From NCBI RefSeq assembly GCF_000720765.1, contig NZ_JODC01000015.1:255288-319287 (forward strand): a stretch of DNA of 64,000 nt, given 5' to 3'. Below the pieces are notes generated by a model. It did not search any database and was not told where the DNA came from. It was given only the letters and a program-made list of their open reading frames with translations. The position numbers were made by a program, and so were the translations under genes. Source of the stretch: Streptomyces sp. NRRL S-646 (lineage in GTDB: Bacteria; Actinomycetota; Actinomycetes; Streptomycetales; Streptomycetaceae). Each line of letters starts with the position of its first letter. Position 1 is the stretch's first letter. Shown one piece after another: positions 43,001 to 50,841 of this stretch.

Positions 43001-44452
43001 GACGTGCACTTCGCGTACGGCGACGACGAAGAGGCGCTCGGCGGCATCGAGTTGAGCATCCCGGCGGGCCAGACGGTGGCCTTCGTCGGAGAGACCGGCG
43101 CCGGCAAGTCGACGCTCGTCAAGCTCGTGGCGCGCTTCTACGACCCCACGGGCGGCCGGGTCACGGTCGACGGCCAGGACCTGCGCACCCTCGACATCAC
43201 CTCCTACCGGCACCGCCTCGGCGTCGTGCCGCAGGAGGCGTACCTGTTCCAGGGCACCGTCCGCGACGCCATCGCCTACGGCCGCCCGGACGCCACCGAT
43301 GCCGAGGTCGAAGCGGCGGCCCGCTCGGTCGGCGCGCACGAGATGATCGCGACCCTCGACGGCGGCTACCTCCACGAGGTCGCGGAGCGCGGCCGCAACC
43401 TCTCGGCCGGCCAGCGCCAGCTGATCGCCCTGGCCCGTGCGGAACTCGTCGACCCCGACGTCCTTCTCCTCGACGAGGCGACGGCCGCCCTCGACCTGGC
43501 CACCGAGGCCCAGGTCAACCAGGCCACCGACCGCCTCGCAGGCCGCCGCACCACGCTCGTGGTGGCCCACCGCCTGACCACCGCCGCCCGCGCGGACCGC
43601 GTCGTGGTCATGGACCACGGCAGGATCGTCGAGGACGGCACGCACGAGGAGCTGCTCGCGCTGGAGGGCCGGTACGCGGCTCTGTGGCGGACGTTTGTGG
43701 GTGCCGACGCGTCGGCCAGTCGTTCGAAGCCTGGGAGGCCCGCCAGGGCCGAGCGGTGCGAGAGCGACCGAGGGAGGTTCAGCTCACGGCAGGATCGTCG
43801 AGGACGGCACGCACGAGGAGCTGCTCGCGCTGGAGGGCCGGTACGCGGCTCTGTGGCGGACGTTTGTGGGTGCCGACGCGTCGTGATGGGCCGCTACCGC
43901 GGCGTGGCGGTACGCCGCGTTGTGGCGGACGTTCATCGGGGAGGCCGAGCCCGAGGAGCCGGTGGGCGTGTCCTACTGACGGTCGTGCAACCATCGGACA
44001 TACGTCGTGCGTCCGTACACCCGTACGCTCATCGCCGGGGTACGGGAGGGATGACAGTGGACAATGGTGTGATACGGCGGCGGCTCGGGGCGCTCCTCGC
44101 CGTGCTGGCCGCTTCCGGGCTGCTGGCGCTCGCGGCGCCGGGGGAGGCACAGGCCGCCGATGCCTCGTCCTGTTCGGGGCGCAAGATCAGGACGTTCACC
44201 TTCTCCACCGGCTCCGTGAGGCTGTACAAGAGCGGCAACTACCTCTGCGCGATCACCGTCCCCAAGAGCAGCGGCGGCAAGCGCCCGATGATGGTCAGCC
44301 TGCAGGCCCGCGGCTTCGAGCCCGTCGTCGACAAGGGGCTGTTCGCGCAGCACGCCGGCCCTGTCCGCTCGTACGTCGGACACCGCAAGGTGTGGCTCAA
44401 GGGTTCGGTCGGCAGCGGGTCGTACGACTCGGGTGGCTGGAAGCGCTACTAA
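40022..44452 (+). CDS. Tandem ABC exporter (MSD-NBD-MSD-NBD) with a 3' end that runs on into the next gene
   Basis: Up to about residue 1230 this is a complete exporter half-pair in one chain: six helices, NBD1 (GSSGSGKST, LSGGQRQRVA, LVLDDATSAVD), a polar linker, six helices, NBD2 (GETGAGKST, LSAGQRQ, LLLDEATAALD). NBD1 has Asp in place of the catalytic Glu and NBD2 has LSAGQ, so one ATP site is degenerate, as in heterodimeric exporters. At 43616-43714 the last coding segment is duplicated with a 169-base offset, which changes frame and removes the stop. The same frame therefore continues through non-coding-looking sequence into the secreted-protein gene and stops at 44452 (1476 residues). 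Start GTG at 40022 with a GGAGGG site. The substrate is unknown; the fused tail is probably not functional. Confidence 0.85.
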   Translation: MEPQRGWARRLAGYAWRYPKDVLLALGSSLAGMAVLALVPLVTKVIIDDVIGDHSRHMAPWAGALLGAAVLVYIATYIRRYYGGRLALDVQHDLRTEMFETITRLDGRRQDELSTGQVVGRATSDLQLIQGLLFMLPMTIGNLLLFLISLVVMAWLSLPLTLVALAVAPALWWIAKRSRSKLHPATWYAQAQAAAVAGVVDGAVSGVRVVKGFGQEEQETGKLREVGRRLFAGRLRTIRLNSTFTPALQAVPALGQVAMLALGGWLAVRGHITLGTFVAFSTYLAQLVGPVRMLAMVLTVGQQARAGTERVLELIDTQPSMTDGTKELPADAPATVEFDDVSFGYDHERPVLDGLSFEIRPGETLAVVGSSGSGKSTVSLLMPRFYDVTHGAVLIGGHDVRELTLDSLRAAIGLVPEDSFLFSDTVRSNIAYGRPDATDEQIEAAARAAQADRFITELPDGYDTKVGEHGLTLSGGQRQRVALARAILTDPRLLVLDDATSAVDARVEHEIHEALKQVMQGRTTLLIAHRRSTLNLADRIAVLDAGRLADIGTHEELQERSALYRRLLTDPDELGGVSPGHTPPSVPAEDTSVRDELDAEFDAERGLTPRLWTGDREPKDTALAGMPATPELLAEVDALPPANDTPDIDEAQAVRPEESYGLKRLLRGFGLPLLVSLALVAVDAGMSLLLPIMIRHGIDQGVSKLALGAVWSASLLALLAVVVQWAAQRGETRMTGCTGERVLYSLRLKIFAQLQRLGLDYYERELTGRIMTRMTTDVDALSTFLQTGLVTAFVSVVTFFGIMVALLVIDLQLALVVFATLPPLIVATFFFRRASVKAYELARERVSVVNADLQESVSGLRIVQAFRREGDGGRRFAERSDSYRKARIRGQWLISIYFPFVQLLSSVAAAAVLIAGAGRVDDATLTTGALVAYLLYIDLFFAPVQQLSQVFDGYQQATVSLGRIQELLQEPTSTKSADEPLEVLSLRGEVAFEDVHFAYGDDEEALGGIELSIPAGQTVAFVGETGAGKSTLVKLVARFYDPTGGRVTVDGQDLRTLDITSYRHRLGVVPQEAYLFQGTVRDAIAYGRPDATDAEVEAAARSVGAHEMIATLDGGYLHEVAERGRNLSAGQRQLIALARAELVDPDVLLLDEATAALDLATEAQVNQATDRLAGRRTTLVVAHRLTTAARADRVVVMDHGRIVEDGTHEELLALEGRYAALWRTFVGADASASRSKPGRPARAERCESDRGRFSSRQDRRGRHARGAARAGGPVRGSVADVCGCRRVVMGRYRGVAVRRVVADVHRGGRARGAGGRVLLTVVQPSDIRRASVHPYAHRRGTGGMTVDNGVIRRRLGALLAVLAASGLLALAAPGEAQAADASSCSGRKIRTFTFSTGSVRLYKSGNYLCAITVPKSSGGKRPMMVSLQARGFEPVVDKGLFAQHAGPVRSYVGHRKVWLKGSVGSGSYDSGGWKRY
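43616..43714 (+). repeat. 99-bp direct repeat, copy 1 (ABC exporter 3' end)
   Basis: This copy encodes HGRIVEDGTHEELLAL ... ALWRTFVGADAS in the gene's frame. It is identical to 43785-43883 as far as I can compare by eye. A unique 70-bp stretch separates the copies, and the offset of 169 shifts the frame by one. Confidence 0.93.
43785..43883 (+). repeat. 99-bp direct repeat, copy 2 with the original-looking stop
   Basis: In the +1 frame this copy encodes the same C-terminal segment and ends at TGA (43884-43886) right after GADAS. If the 169-bp unit were removed, the exporter would end here. Confidence 0.93.
43908..43979 (+). pseudogene. Third, diverged copy of the exporter C-terminus
   Basis: In the same frame as copy 2, the codons give RYAALWRTFIGEAEPEEPVGVSY and then stop at 43979. 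The match to RYAALWRTFVG of the other copies suggests that this is the original or an older 3' end of the ABC gene, now after a stop codon. Confidence 0.65.
44057..44452 (+). CDS. Small secreted protein of unknown function
   Basis: The predicted 131-residue product has an N-terminal signal peptide (RRRLGALLAVLAASGLLALAAPGEAQA) and a mature part of about 100 residues with a Cys pair (SSCSGRK and NYLCAITV) and the basic C-terminus SYDSGGWKRY. I do not recognise the family. The GTG at 44057 has GGGAGGG 6 bases upstream, so it can be translated on its own, although it is in the same open frame as the ABC exporter. An ATG at 44051 abuts the ribosome site. The S37 peptidase gene follows. Confidence 0.65.
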   Translation: MDNGVIRRRLGALLAVLAASGLLALAAPGEAQAADASSCSGRKIRTFTFSTGSVRLYKSGNYLCAITVPKSSGGKRPMMVSLQARGFEPVVDKGLFAQHAGPVRSYVGHRKVWLKGSVGSGSYDSGGWKRY

Positions 44453-44549
44453 CCCGCCAATCACAGCAGTAATCTCCCATCTCCCCTGGTGCGCAGCGGA
44501 GTTGCTCCGATAGCTTCCGCTCGCACATCTGACTCACAGGGGAGGGTGC

Positions 44550-45971
44550 ATGCGCAAGGCGCTCAGATGGCTGCTCGCGCTCGCCGTGTTCATAGGCACG
44601 TTGAGCACGGCGGGGGCGGCCACCGCCGCACAGCCGGAGGCCAGCGGAACGACTGACATCAAGGATCAGTTGCTCTCCATACCGGGGATGAGCCTGATCG
44701 AGGAGAAGCCGTACACCGGCTACCGCTTCTTCGTCCTCAACTACACCCAGCCGGTCGACCACCGCGACCCGTCCAAGGGCACGTTCCAGCAGCGCATCAC
44801 CGTGCTGCACAAGGACGTCAGCCGCCCGACGGTCTTCTACACCGGCGGCTACAACGTCTCCACGACACCCAGCCGCCGCGAGCCGACCCAGATCGTGGAC
44901 GGCAACCAGGTCTCCATGGAGTACCGCTTCTTCACACCCTCCCGGCCCGCCCCGGCCGACTGGAGCAAACTGGACATCTGGCAGGCGGCCAGCGACCAGC
45001 ACCGTATCTTCAAGGCGCTGAAGTCCGTCTACACCAAGAAGTGGATCTCGACGGGCGGTTCGAAGGGCGGCATGACCGCCACCTACTACGAGCGCTTCTA
45101 CCCGCGCGACATGGACGGCGTCGTCGCGTACGTCGCCCCGAACGACGTCGTCAACAACGAGGACTCCGCCTACGACCGCTTCTTCACGCAGGTCGGCACC
45201 AAGGAGTGCCGCGACCGGCTGAACGCCGTACAGCGCGAGGCCCTGGTGCGCCGGGAGCCGCTGGAGAAGAAGTACGCGGCCTACGCGGCGGACAACGGCT
45301 ACACCTTCACCACGATCGGCAGCCTGGACCGGGCGTACGAGGCCGTCGTCCTCGACTACGTGTGGGGCTTCTGGCAGTACAGCCTGCTGTCCGACTGCGC
45401 CACCATCCCGGCGGACGCCAAGACCGCGACCGACCAGGCGATCTGGGACTCCGTGGACACCATCTCCGGCTTCTCGTTCTACACGGACCAGGGCCTGGAG
45501 CCGTACACGCCGTACTACTACCAGGCGGGCACGCAGCTGGGCGCGCCGGACATCCACTTCCCGTACATCGAGAAGCAGTACATCCGCTACGGCTACGAGT
45601 CGCCGCGGAACCTGGTCCCGCGCGACATCCCGATGAAGTTCCAGCCGTACGCGATGCGCGACGTCGACTCCTGGGTGCGGCACAACGCGCACCACATGCT
45701 CTTCGTCTACGGCCAGAACGACCCGTGGGGTGCGGAGCGCTTCCGTGTCGACAAGGGCGCGAAGGACGCGTACGTCTTCACGGCACCGGGGCTGAACCAC
45801 GGCGCCAACGTGGCCGGCCTGGTCGCCGACCAGAAGGCGCTGGCCACCGCCCGCATCCTGCAGTGGGCCGGTGTCCCCGCCTCCTCCACGGCCGCGGCGA
45901 AGCCGCTGGCCAGGTTCGACAGCAAGCTGGACGTGCGGGACGTGGAGCGCGAGCCGGCTCTGCACCCGTAG
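44550..45971 (+). CDS. Secreted S37-family (PS-10-like) aminopeptidase
   Basis: A 473-residue secreted serine peptidase of the Streptomyces PS-10/prolyl tri-/tetrapeptidyl aminopeptidase family (MEROPS S37). It has a signal peptide (MRKALRWLLALAVFIGTLSTAGAATA) and an alpha/beta-hydrolase fold. The nucleophile is probably S171 in WISTGGSKGGMTATYY, with NDPWGAERF and GLNHGANV expected to carry the Asp and His. It would act in extracellular protein breakdown. ATG at 44550 with GGGGAGGG. Confidence 0.9.
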   Translation: MRKALRWLLALAVFIGTLSTAGAATAAQPEASGTTDIKDQLLSIPGMSLIEEKPYTGYRFFVLNYTQPVDHRDPSKGTFQQRITVLHKDVSRPTVFYTGGYNVSTTPSRREPTQIVDGNQVSMEYRFFTPSRPAPADWSKLDIWQAASDQHRIFKALKSVYTKKWISTGGSKGGMTATYYERFYPRDMDGVVAYVAPNDVVNNEDSAYDRFFTQVGTKECRDRLNAVQREALVRREPLEKKYAAYAADNGYTFTTIGSLDRAYEAVVLDYVWGFWQYSLLSDCATIPADAKTATDQAIWDSVDTISGFSFYTDQGLEPYTPYYYQAGTQLGAPDIHFPYIEKQYIRYGYESPRNLVPRDIPMKFQPYAMRDVDSWVRHNAHHMLFVYGQNDPWGAERFRVDKGAKDAYVFTAPGLNHGANVAGLVADQKALATARILQWAGVPASSTAAAKPLARFDSKLDVRDVEREPALHP

Positions 45972-45988
45972 CTCCGCCGACTCCTGCG

Positions 45989-46024
45989 CTGCGCCCGGCG
46001 GTTGTTCACACCCGCCGGGCGCAG
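45989..46024. terminator. Bidirectional terminator between S37 peptidase and lipoprotein genes
   Basis: A perfect 13-bp stem (45989-46001 and 46012-46024) with a 10-base loop overlaps the 3' end of the lipoprotein gene. Confidence 0.8.
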
Positions 46025-46635
46025 CCCACCGGCTGCGCGCCGTCCAGTTGCACATACAGCGCCGTCGCCGCGGGGCACTGGGCGCGCCTGGCGACCGCCT
46101 TCGCCACCTGGTACTGCGGTTTCTTCCCGCCGCTGCCGTCGCACGCCGTCTCGCGGACCTGCCCGTTCCCGGAGCCGTAGACGCAGTCGCCGACGATGGT
46201 GCGGGGGCCGCCCCCGCCGCCCGGGTCGCCGGGGTGCGGCGGCTCCAGGTTGCGCATACAGGCGTAGCCCTGCGGGATCGAGCCGTCGCCGTCCTCGTCC
46301 GAGGACGGGCTCTGCCGGCTGATGTGCAGGACGAAGTCCGTGGTCGCCGGGCACAGCGGACCGTCGCCCGCCGTGCCGTCGTAACGTGCCACCACCCGGG
46401 CCGCCGCCCGCTCGCTGGTGCACGGCACCTCGGTGAAGCTCGTCGAGCCGAACGAACTGCACTCGTCGACGGCGAGGAACACGGCCCCGTAGCCGGAGGG
46501 CTGGGTCGTGGTCGCCCTCGGCGCCGCCCGGCCGTCCTTGTCCGCCCCGGACTTCAGGACCTGGCAGCCGGTCAGCAGGGCAGCGACCAGTACCAGCAGT
46601 GCACAGACCACCCCCACGGAACTTCTCGCACGCAT
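46006..46635 (-). CDS. Putative lipoprotein
   Basis: The 209-residue protein starts with a lipoprotein signal (RSSVGVVCALLVLVAALLTGC, with Cys24 in the lipobox LLTGC) and then a disordered linker. The rest contains two similar cysteine-containing segments (VDECSSFGSTSFTEVPCTSERAAARVVARYDG and GDCVYGSGNGQVRETACDGSGGKKPQYQVAKAV), which suggests an internal duplication of a small domain of unknown function. Start ATG at 46635 with a G-rich ribosome site. The longer frame upstream is a shadow of the GH3 gene. Confidence 0.75.
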   Translation of the reverse strand: MRARSSVGVVCALLVLVAALLTGCQVLKSGADKDGRAAPRATTTQPSGYGAVFLAVDECSSFGSTSFTEVPCTSERAAARVVARYDGTAGDGPLCPATTDFVLHISRQSPSSDEDGDGSIPQGYACMRNLEPPHPGDPGGGGGPRTIVGDCVYGSGNGQVRETACDGSGGKKPQYQVAKAVARRAQCPAATALYVQLDGAQPVGCARRV

Positions 46636-46789
46636 CGCAATCCCCCCTGGTGCCCCCTTGGCCAGCGTGACCCGCCGCAGCGGGCGCACGCCAGACGCGC
46701 GGGAGGCTTTGGGCCAGTTTGGGGTCGCACGCCGGGTGCGTGACGTATGCGCCCTACGCCCCGTGCGCCGGGCACGGGACGCATGGGTT

Positions 46790-48583
46790 CTAGTACGACA
46801 GTCCGTACCCGATGGGATACAGCACCTTCGCCGGATCGTCCGCCTGCTGCACCGGCACCGGCAGCTTCCCGCGCGGTGCCGCCCTGCCCGCGATGACGCG
46901 CGCGGCCGCCCGCAGCTCCACGTCGGTCCACGAGTACGACGCCAAGTGTGCGGAGGCGGACGGGAGTTGAGCCACGTCGTAGGGATTGCGGATCGCGACC
47001 GCCACCACCGGTCTGCCGGTCGCCGCCAGCTGTTCGACCAGCGTGCGCTGCGAGCTGCCCAGGGTGACGTTGTAGGTGCCCACGACCACCGCGTCCGCGT
47101 CCTGCGCCGCCGCGACCGCCGCGGCGACGGTGGCCGCGGAGGGGGCCGTGCCCGTGGACAGGGCGGTGGCGGTGAAGCCCAGTTCGGTGAGGGCGGTCGC
47201 GAGGACGCCGGTGGGCGGTCCCGTCGTGCCGGACGGCGAGGCCGGGTCGGCGCCGACGACCAGGATCTTCCGGTGCGTGCGCCGGGACAGCGGCAGCAGG
47301 CCCGCCTTGTTGACCAGCAGGGTCGTCGTGCGCTCGGCGATGCGGTCGGCCGCGGCCAGGTGCGCGGCCGTGCCCACGGTGCGCTCGACGCCCTTCTGGC
47401 TGACATAGGGGTCGTCGAAGAGCCGCAGCCTGGCCTTGAGCCTCAGGATGCGCAGGATCGACTCGTCCAGCCGGGACTCGGTGAGTTCCCCGTCCTGCAC
47501 GGCCCTCAGGACGGCGTTCCAGGCGGTGGCGAGGTCGGGCGGGTTGAGGAGCTGGTCGACGCCGGCCTTGAGGGCGAGCACGGGGACGCGGTCGTCGCCG
47601 TACTTGGTCCGCACGCCCTGCATGCCCAGGGAGTCCGTCACCACCACCCCGTCGTAGCCGAGCTCCTCGCGCAGGATGCCGGTGAGGATCGGGTGGGAGA
47701 GGGTCGCCGGGTCGCCGGAGTCGTCGAGGGCCGGGAACTGGATGTGCGCGGTCATGATCGAGTCGATGCCCGCCTTGACGGCCGCCCGGAACGGCACGGC
47801 GTCCAGCTTCTCCCACAGCTCCCGGCTGTGGGTGATGACCGGGAAGCCGTAGTGGCTGTCGACGGCCGTGTCCCCATGCCCCGGGAAGTGCTTGGCGGTC
47901 GCGGCGACCGACGACCTCTGGTACCCGGCGACCTCGGCGGCGACCAGGCGGGCCACCGCGTCCGGGTCGGCACCGAAGGAACGGACGCCGATGACCGGGT
48001 TGGCCGGGTTGATGTTCACGTCGGCGTCGGGGGAGTAGTCCTGGTTGATGCCCATCGCGCGCAGTTCGGCACCCGAGATACGACCGAGGGTGTGGGCGTC
48101 GTCGCGGGAGCCGCCGGCGCCCATGGCCATGGCGCCCGGGAAGAGGGTGGCGGGTTTGCCGACGCGGCAGACGATGCCGTGTTCCTGGTCGGTGGTGATG
48201 AGCACGGGAAGGCCGCGGGGCTGCGTGAGGGAGGCGCGCTGGATGCCGTTCGACAGGTCCGCGATCTGGTGCGGGTCCTTGGTGTTGTGCGCCCAGGTGA
48301 AGTAGATGATGCCGCCGACGCGGTATTCGGCGATCAGCTCGGCGGCCGTGCGGACGCCGATCTCCTTGAGGTTGGCGTCGATGTCGGCCTGGTCGGGGGT
48401 GGTGGCCGAGTGGCCGTAGACCCGCATGACGAAGAGCTGGCCGACCTTCTCCTCCAGGGTCATACGGGAGATGAGGGAGCGGAGTTTCTTGTCGCCGGGG
48501 GTGCCGGCGCTTGCAGTGGTGCCGATGGCCAGAGCTGCGGTGACGCCTGCGGTGGCGGCGAGGACGGTACGTCTGGAGGGCAC
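46790..48583 (-). CDS. Exported GH3 family glycoside hydrolase (beta-N-acetylhexosaminidase-type)
   Basis: This 597-residue enzyme starts with a Tat-type signal (SRRTVLAATAGVTAALA). The GH3 barrel has LITTDQEHGIVCRV, the NagZ-type motif AATAKHFPGHGDTAVDSH (His/Asp dyad) and VVVTDSLGMQGV, where the Asp is the nucleophile. A C-terminal alpha/beta-sandwich domain follows (KILVVGADPAS, VVAVAIRNPYDVAQLP). The KHFPGHGDT motif points to N-acetylglucosaminidase activity, on peptidoglycan or chitin fragments. The GTG at 48583 is the better start because GGAAGGAG precedes it; the frame is open 21 codons further. Confidence 0.9.
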   Translation of the reverse strand: MPSRRTVLAATAGVTAALAIGTTASAGTPGDKKLRSLISRMTLEEKVGQLFVMRVYGHSATTPDQADIDANLKEIGVRTAAELIAEYRVGGIIYFTWAHNTKDPHQIADLSNGIQRASLTQPRGLPVLITTDQEHGIVCRVGKPATLFPGAMAMGAGGSRDDAHTLGRISGAELRAMGINQDYSPDADVNINPANPVIGVRSFGADPDAVARLVAAEVAGYQRSSVAATAKHFPGHGDTAVDSHYGFPVITHSRELWEKLDAVPFRAAVKAGIDSIMTAHIQFPALDDSGDPATLSHPILTGILREELGYDGVVVTDSLGMQGVRTKYGDDRVPVLALKAGVDQLLNPPDLATAWNAVLRAVQDGELTESRLDESILRILRLKARLRLFDDPYVSQKGVERTVGTAAHLAAADRIAERTTTLLVNKAGLLPLSRRTHRKILVVGADPASPSGTTGPPTGVLATALTELGFTATALSTGTAPSAATVAAAVAAAQDADAVVVGTYNVTLGSSQRTLVEQLAATGRPVVAVAIRNPYDVAQLPSASAHLASYSWTDVELRAAARVIAGRAAPRGKLPVPVQQADDPAKVLYPIGYGLSY

Positions 48584-48624
48584 GTGCGCTCCTTCCGGAG
48601 TGATCCGTTGGAGATCGGCTGAAG

Positions 48625-48661
48625 GAAACTTCCGTGAGGGACTCAATATCCGGGAAGTTTC
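48625..48661. promoter_or_regulatory. Inverted repeat upstream of the GH3 gene
   Basis: GAAACTTCC (48625-48633) and GGAAGTTTC (48653-48661) are perfect inverted arms 19 bases apart, about 42 bases upstream of the start codon; this may be a sugar-responsive operator. The remaining gap to 48915 shows no ORF or RNA gene I can support. Confidence 0.45.
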
Positions 48662-48915
48662 TGCCAGTCAAGGGAGCGCGCACGGGGCGGGGGTTTCGCG
48701 GAGGGGCCGCCATCGGCGCTGTTGGAGGGGGGCGCGCCGATGGCGGCGTGCTGCCGGCCGCAGTACGGCGGAGAGGGTGGGTCAGCGATCGCAGCCAGCA
48801 GCGAGGGCCGACACCGCACGGCGGAGACTCATCCGGCAGCCTGCGGGTTGGACGAACCGTATTCGGGGCGGGTTCCCGCGTTCCCCGCGATTCCCGGAAG
48901 TTGGTGCATGAGCGT

Positions 48916-49833
48916 TCAACGGGACGGATGGGACGTGATGTTCGGCCACTGCTCCTGCAGAGTGCGTACGGCCTCTGCGATCGCCGGACGACGTGCGGCT
49001 CCTTTGCGCCACAGGGCGTACAGGCGCCGTACGGGGGTGGGCTGCAGGCGCACCTCCACGACCCCGGCGGGCAGCGGGCCGCGGCCCAGGCGCGGGACGA
49101 GACAGATCCCGAGGCCGCCGGCGACCAACGCGACCAGGGTCGGATTCTCGTCCGCCTGGTGCACGATCTCCGGCTCGTGCCCGGCGGCCCGCATGGTCCG
49201 CACCAGCCAGTCGTGACAGACGCGCCCCGGCGGCTGGCACACCCACCGCTCCCCGCCGAGCTCCTCGCGGCGTACGGACTCCCGCCCGGCGAAGGGATGG
49301 CCGACGGGCACCAGCAGCGTGCTGTGGTCGTCGCCGATCACCGCGTGCTCGACGCCCGGCGGCACGGGCAGCGGCGCGATGTCCCAGTCGTGCACGACGG
49401 CCAGGTCGACCGCGCCCTTGGCCACCAGGTCGACGGAGAGATGCGGGTCGATCTCGCTCAGCCGGGCGTCGAGCGCGGGGTGCCGGGCGGCCAGGTCGGC
49501 GAGCACGGCGGGCATCAGCCCGCGCGCCGCCGAGGCGAACGCGGCGATCGTCAGCCGCCCCGCCGGCACCCCGCGCCGCTCCTCGAGCGCGGTCTCCGCC
49601 CGCTCGACGATGGCGAGCAACTCCTGTGCCGTATCCACGAGTTGATGGGCCTCGGGGGTCAGTCGAACCCCTCGGCCTTCTCTTTCGAGGAGTACGGTCC
49701 TGGTCTCCCGCTCCAGCTTGGCGATCTGCTGGGACACGGCGGACGGCGTGTACCCGAGCGCGGCGGCCGCCGCTCCCACGGTCCCGTGGACGGAGACGGC
49801 GTGCAGGGCGCGCAGGCGTTGGAGGTCGAGCAC
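48916..49833 (-). CDS. LysR-family transcriptional regulator
   Basis: A 305-residue LysR-type regulator. The winged helix-turn-helix is at residues 1-60 (LDLQRLRALHAVSVHGTVGAAAAALGYTPSAVSQQIAKLERE), and the rest is a substrate-binding-like effector domain. It is divergent from the EamA transporter gene, which it probably regulates. The GTG at 49833 is chosen since GGGAGC precedes it; an ATG at 49845 would add four residues. The effector is unknown. Confidence 0.9.
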   Translation of the reverse strand: MLDLQRLRALHAVSVHGTVGAAAAALGYTPSAVSQQIAKLERETRTVLLEREGRGVRLTPEAHQLVDTAQELLAIVERAETALEERRGVPAGRLTIAAFASAARGLMPAVLADLAARHPALDARLSEIDPHLSVDLVAKGAVDLAVVHDWDIAPLPVPPGVEHAVIGDDHSTLLVPVGHPFAGRESVRREELGGERWVCQPPGRVCHDWLVRTMRAAGHEPEIVHQADENPTLVALVAGGLGICLVPRLGRGPLPAGVVEVRLQPTPVRRLYALWRKGAARRPAIAEAVRTLQEQWPNITSHPSR

Positions 49834-49910
49834 GGGAGCTCCCATTCATCAGCGTTGCTTCATCCGACCATGCAGTAATCATCGCTGGTGCTACACGGTC
49901 GTGGGGCGTG

Positions 49911-50837
49911 ATGCTCGAACGCATGCGACCTGCACACCTTGCTCTCGCCGTGGTCGTCGCCGCCGTCTGGGGCGTGAACTTCACGGTCATCGAGATAGGC
50001 CTCGACCACTTCCCTCCGCTGCTGTTCTCGGCCCTGCGTTTCCTCGCGGCAGCGCTGCCGGCCGTCTTCTTCGTGGGCCGCCCGAAGGTGGCGTGGCGGT
50101 GGGTGCTGGCGGTGGGGCTGGTGCTCGGCGTGGCCAAGTTCGGCCTGCTGTTCATCGGGATGGACGGCGGGATGCCGGCGGGTCTGTCGTCGCTGGTCGT
50201 GCAGATTCAGGCGGTGTTCACGGCCGGGGTGGCCTTCGTCGTGCTGGGTGAACGGCCGTCCGCGGTACGGGTGGTGGGCATGGGCGTGGCGCTGGCGGGC
50301 ATCGGTCTCGCGGCGCTGGACGAGGGCACGACGGGCCCGCTCGGCGCCTTCGCGCTCGTGATCGGTGCGGCGGCCTGCTGGGGCGTCTCGAACGTCCTGA
50401 CCCGGAAGGCGGCACCGCCGGACGCGCTGAACTTCATGGTCTGGGTGAGCACGGTCCCGGTCCTGCCGCTGCTCGGTCTGTCGCTGCTGCTGGAGGGCCC
50501 GAGCAGGGACTACGACGCCCTGCGCGCCCTGGACTGGCAGGGCGCCGGCACGGTCGTCTACGTGGCCTGGGTGACGACGGTCTTCGGCTTCGGGGCCTGG
50601 GGCCGGCTGCTGCGCCGGTACCCGGCGTCGACGGTGGCGCCGTTCTCGCTCCTCGTCCCGGTCTTCGGAATGTCGTCGGCGGCCGTCTTCCTGGGGGAGG
50701 GGGTGAGCCCACTGCAGTGCTGTGCGGCGGCGCTGCTGGTGGGCGGGGTGGGGCTGGCGTCGGTGACGCGTGGGCGACGGGAAGTCGTCCATCCCGTGGA
50801 CGCGGAGGCGATCGAGCCCGCGCTCGGCCGATCATGA
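49911..50837 (+). CDS. EamA/RhaT-family transporter
   Basis: A 308-residue membrane protein with about ten helices and two EamA repeats (LALAVVVAAVWGVNFTVIEIGL, then GAFALVIGAAACWGVSNVLTRKAAPPDAL). It belongs to the drug/metabolite exporter superfamily and probably exports amino acids or related metabolites. It is divergent from the LysR gene and 4 bases upstream of the EPSP-synthase-like gene, so these two are translationally coupled. Confidence 0.9.
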   Translation: MLERMRPAHLALAVVVAAVWGVNFTVIEIGLDHFPPLLFSALRFLAAALPAVFFVGRPKVAWRWVLAVGLVLGVAKFGLLFIGMDGGMPAGLSSLVVQIQAVFTAGVAFVVLGERPSAVRVVGMGVALAGIGLAALDEGTTGPLGAFALVIGAAACWGVSNVLTRKAAPPDALNFMVWVSTVPVLPLLGLSLLLEGPSRDYDALRALDWQGAGTVVYVAWVTTVFGFGAWGRLLRRYPASTVAPFSLLVPVFGMSSAAVFLGEGVSPLQCCAAALLVGGVGLASVTRGRREVVHPVDAEAIEPALGRS

Positions 50838-50841
50838 GGGC

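Noticed and set aside
39722..43645. Open frame of 1307 codons opposite the ABC exporter
   Set aside because: It is a shadow caused by GC-rich third positions; the exporter on the plus strand has all ABC motifs.
48993..49910. N-terminal extension of the EamA protein frame
   Set aside because: The frame runs antisense through the LysR gene and is Arg/Pro-rich; the EamA protein begins at 49911.
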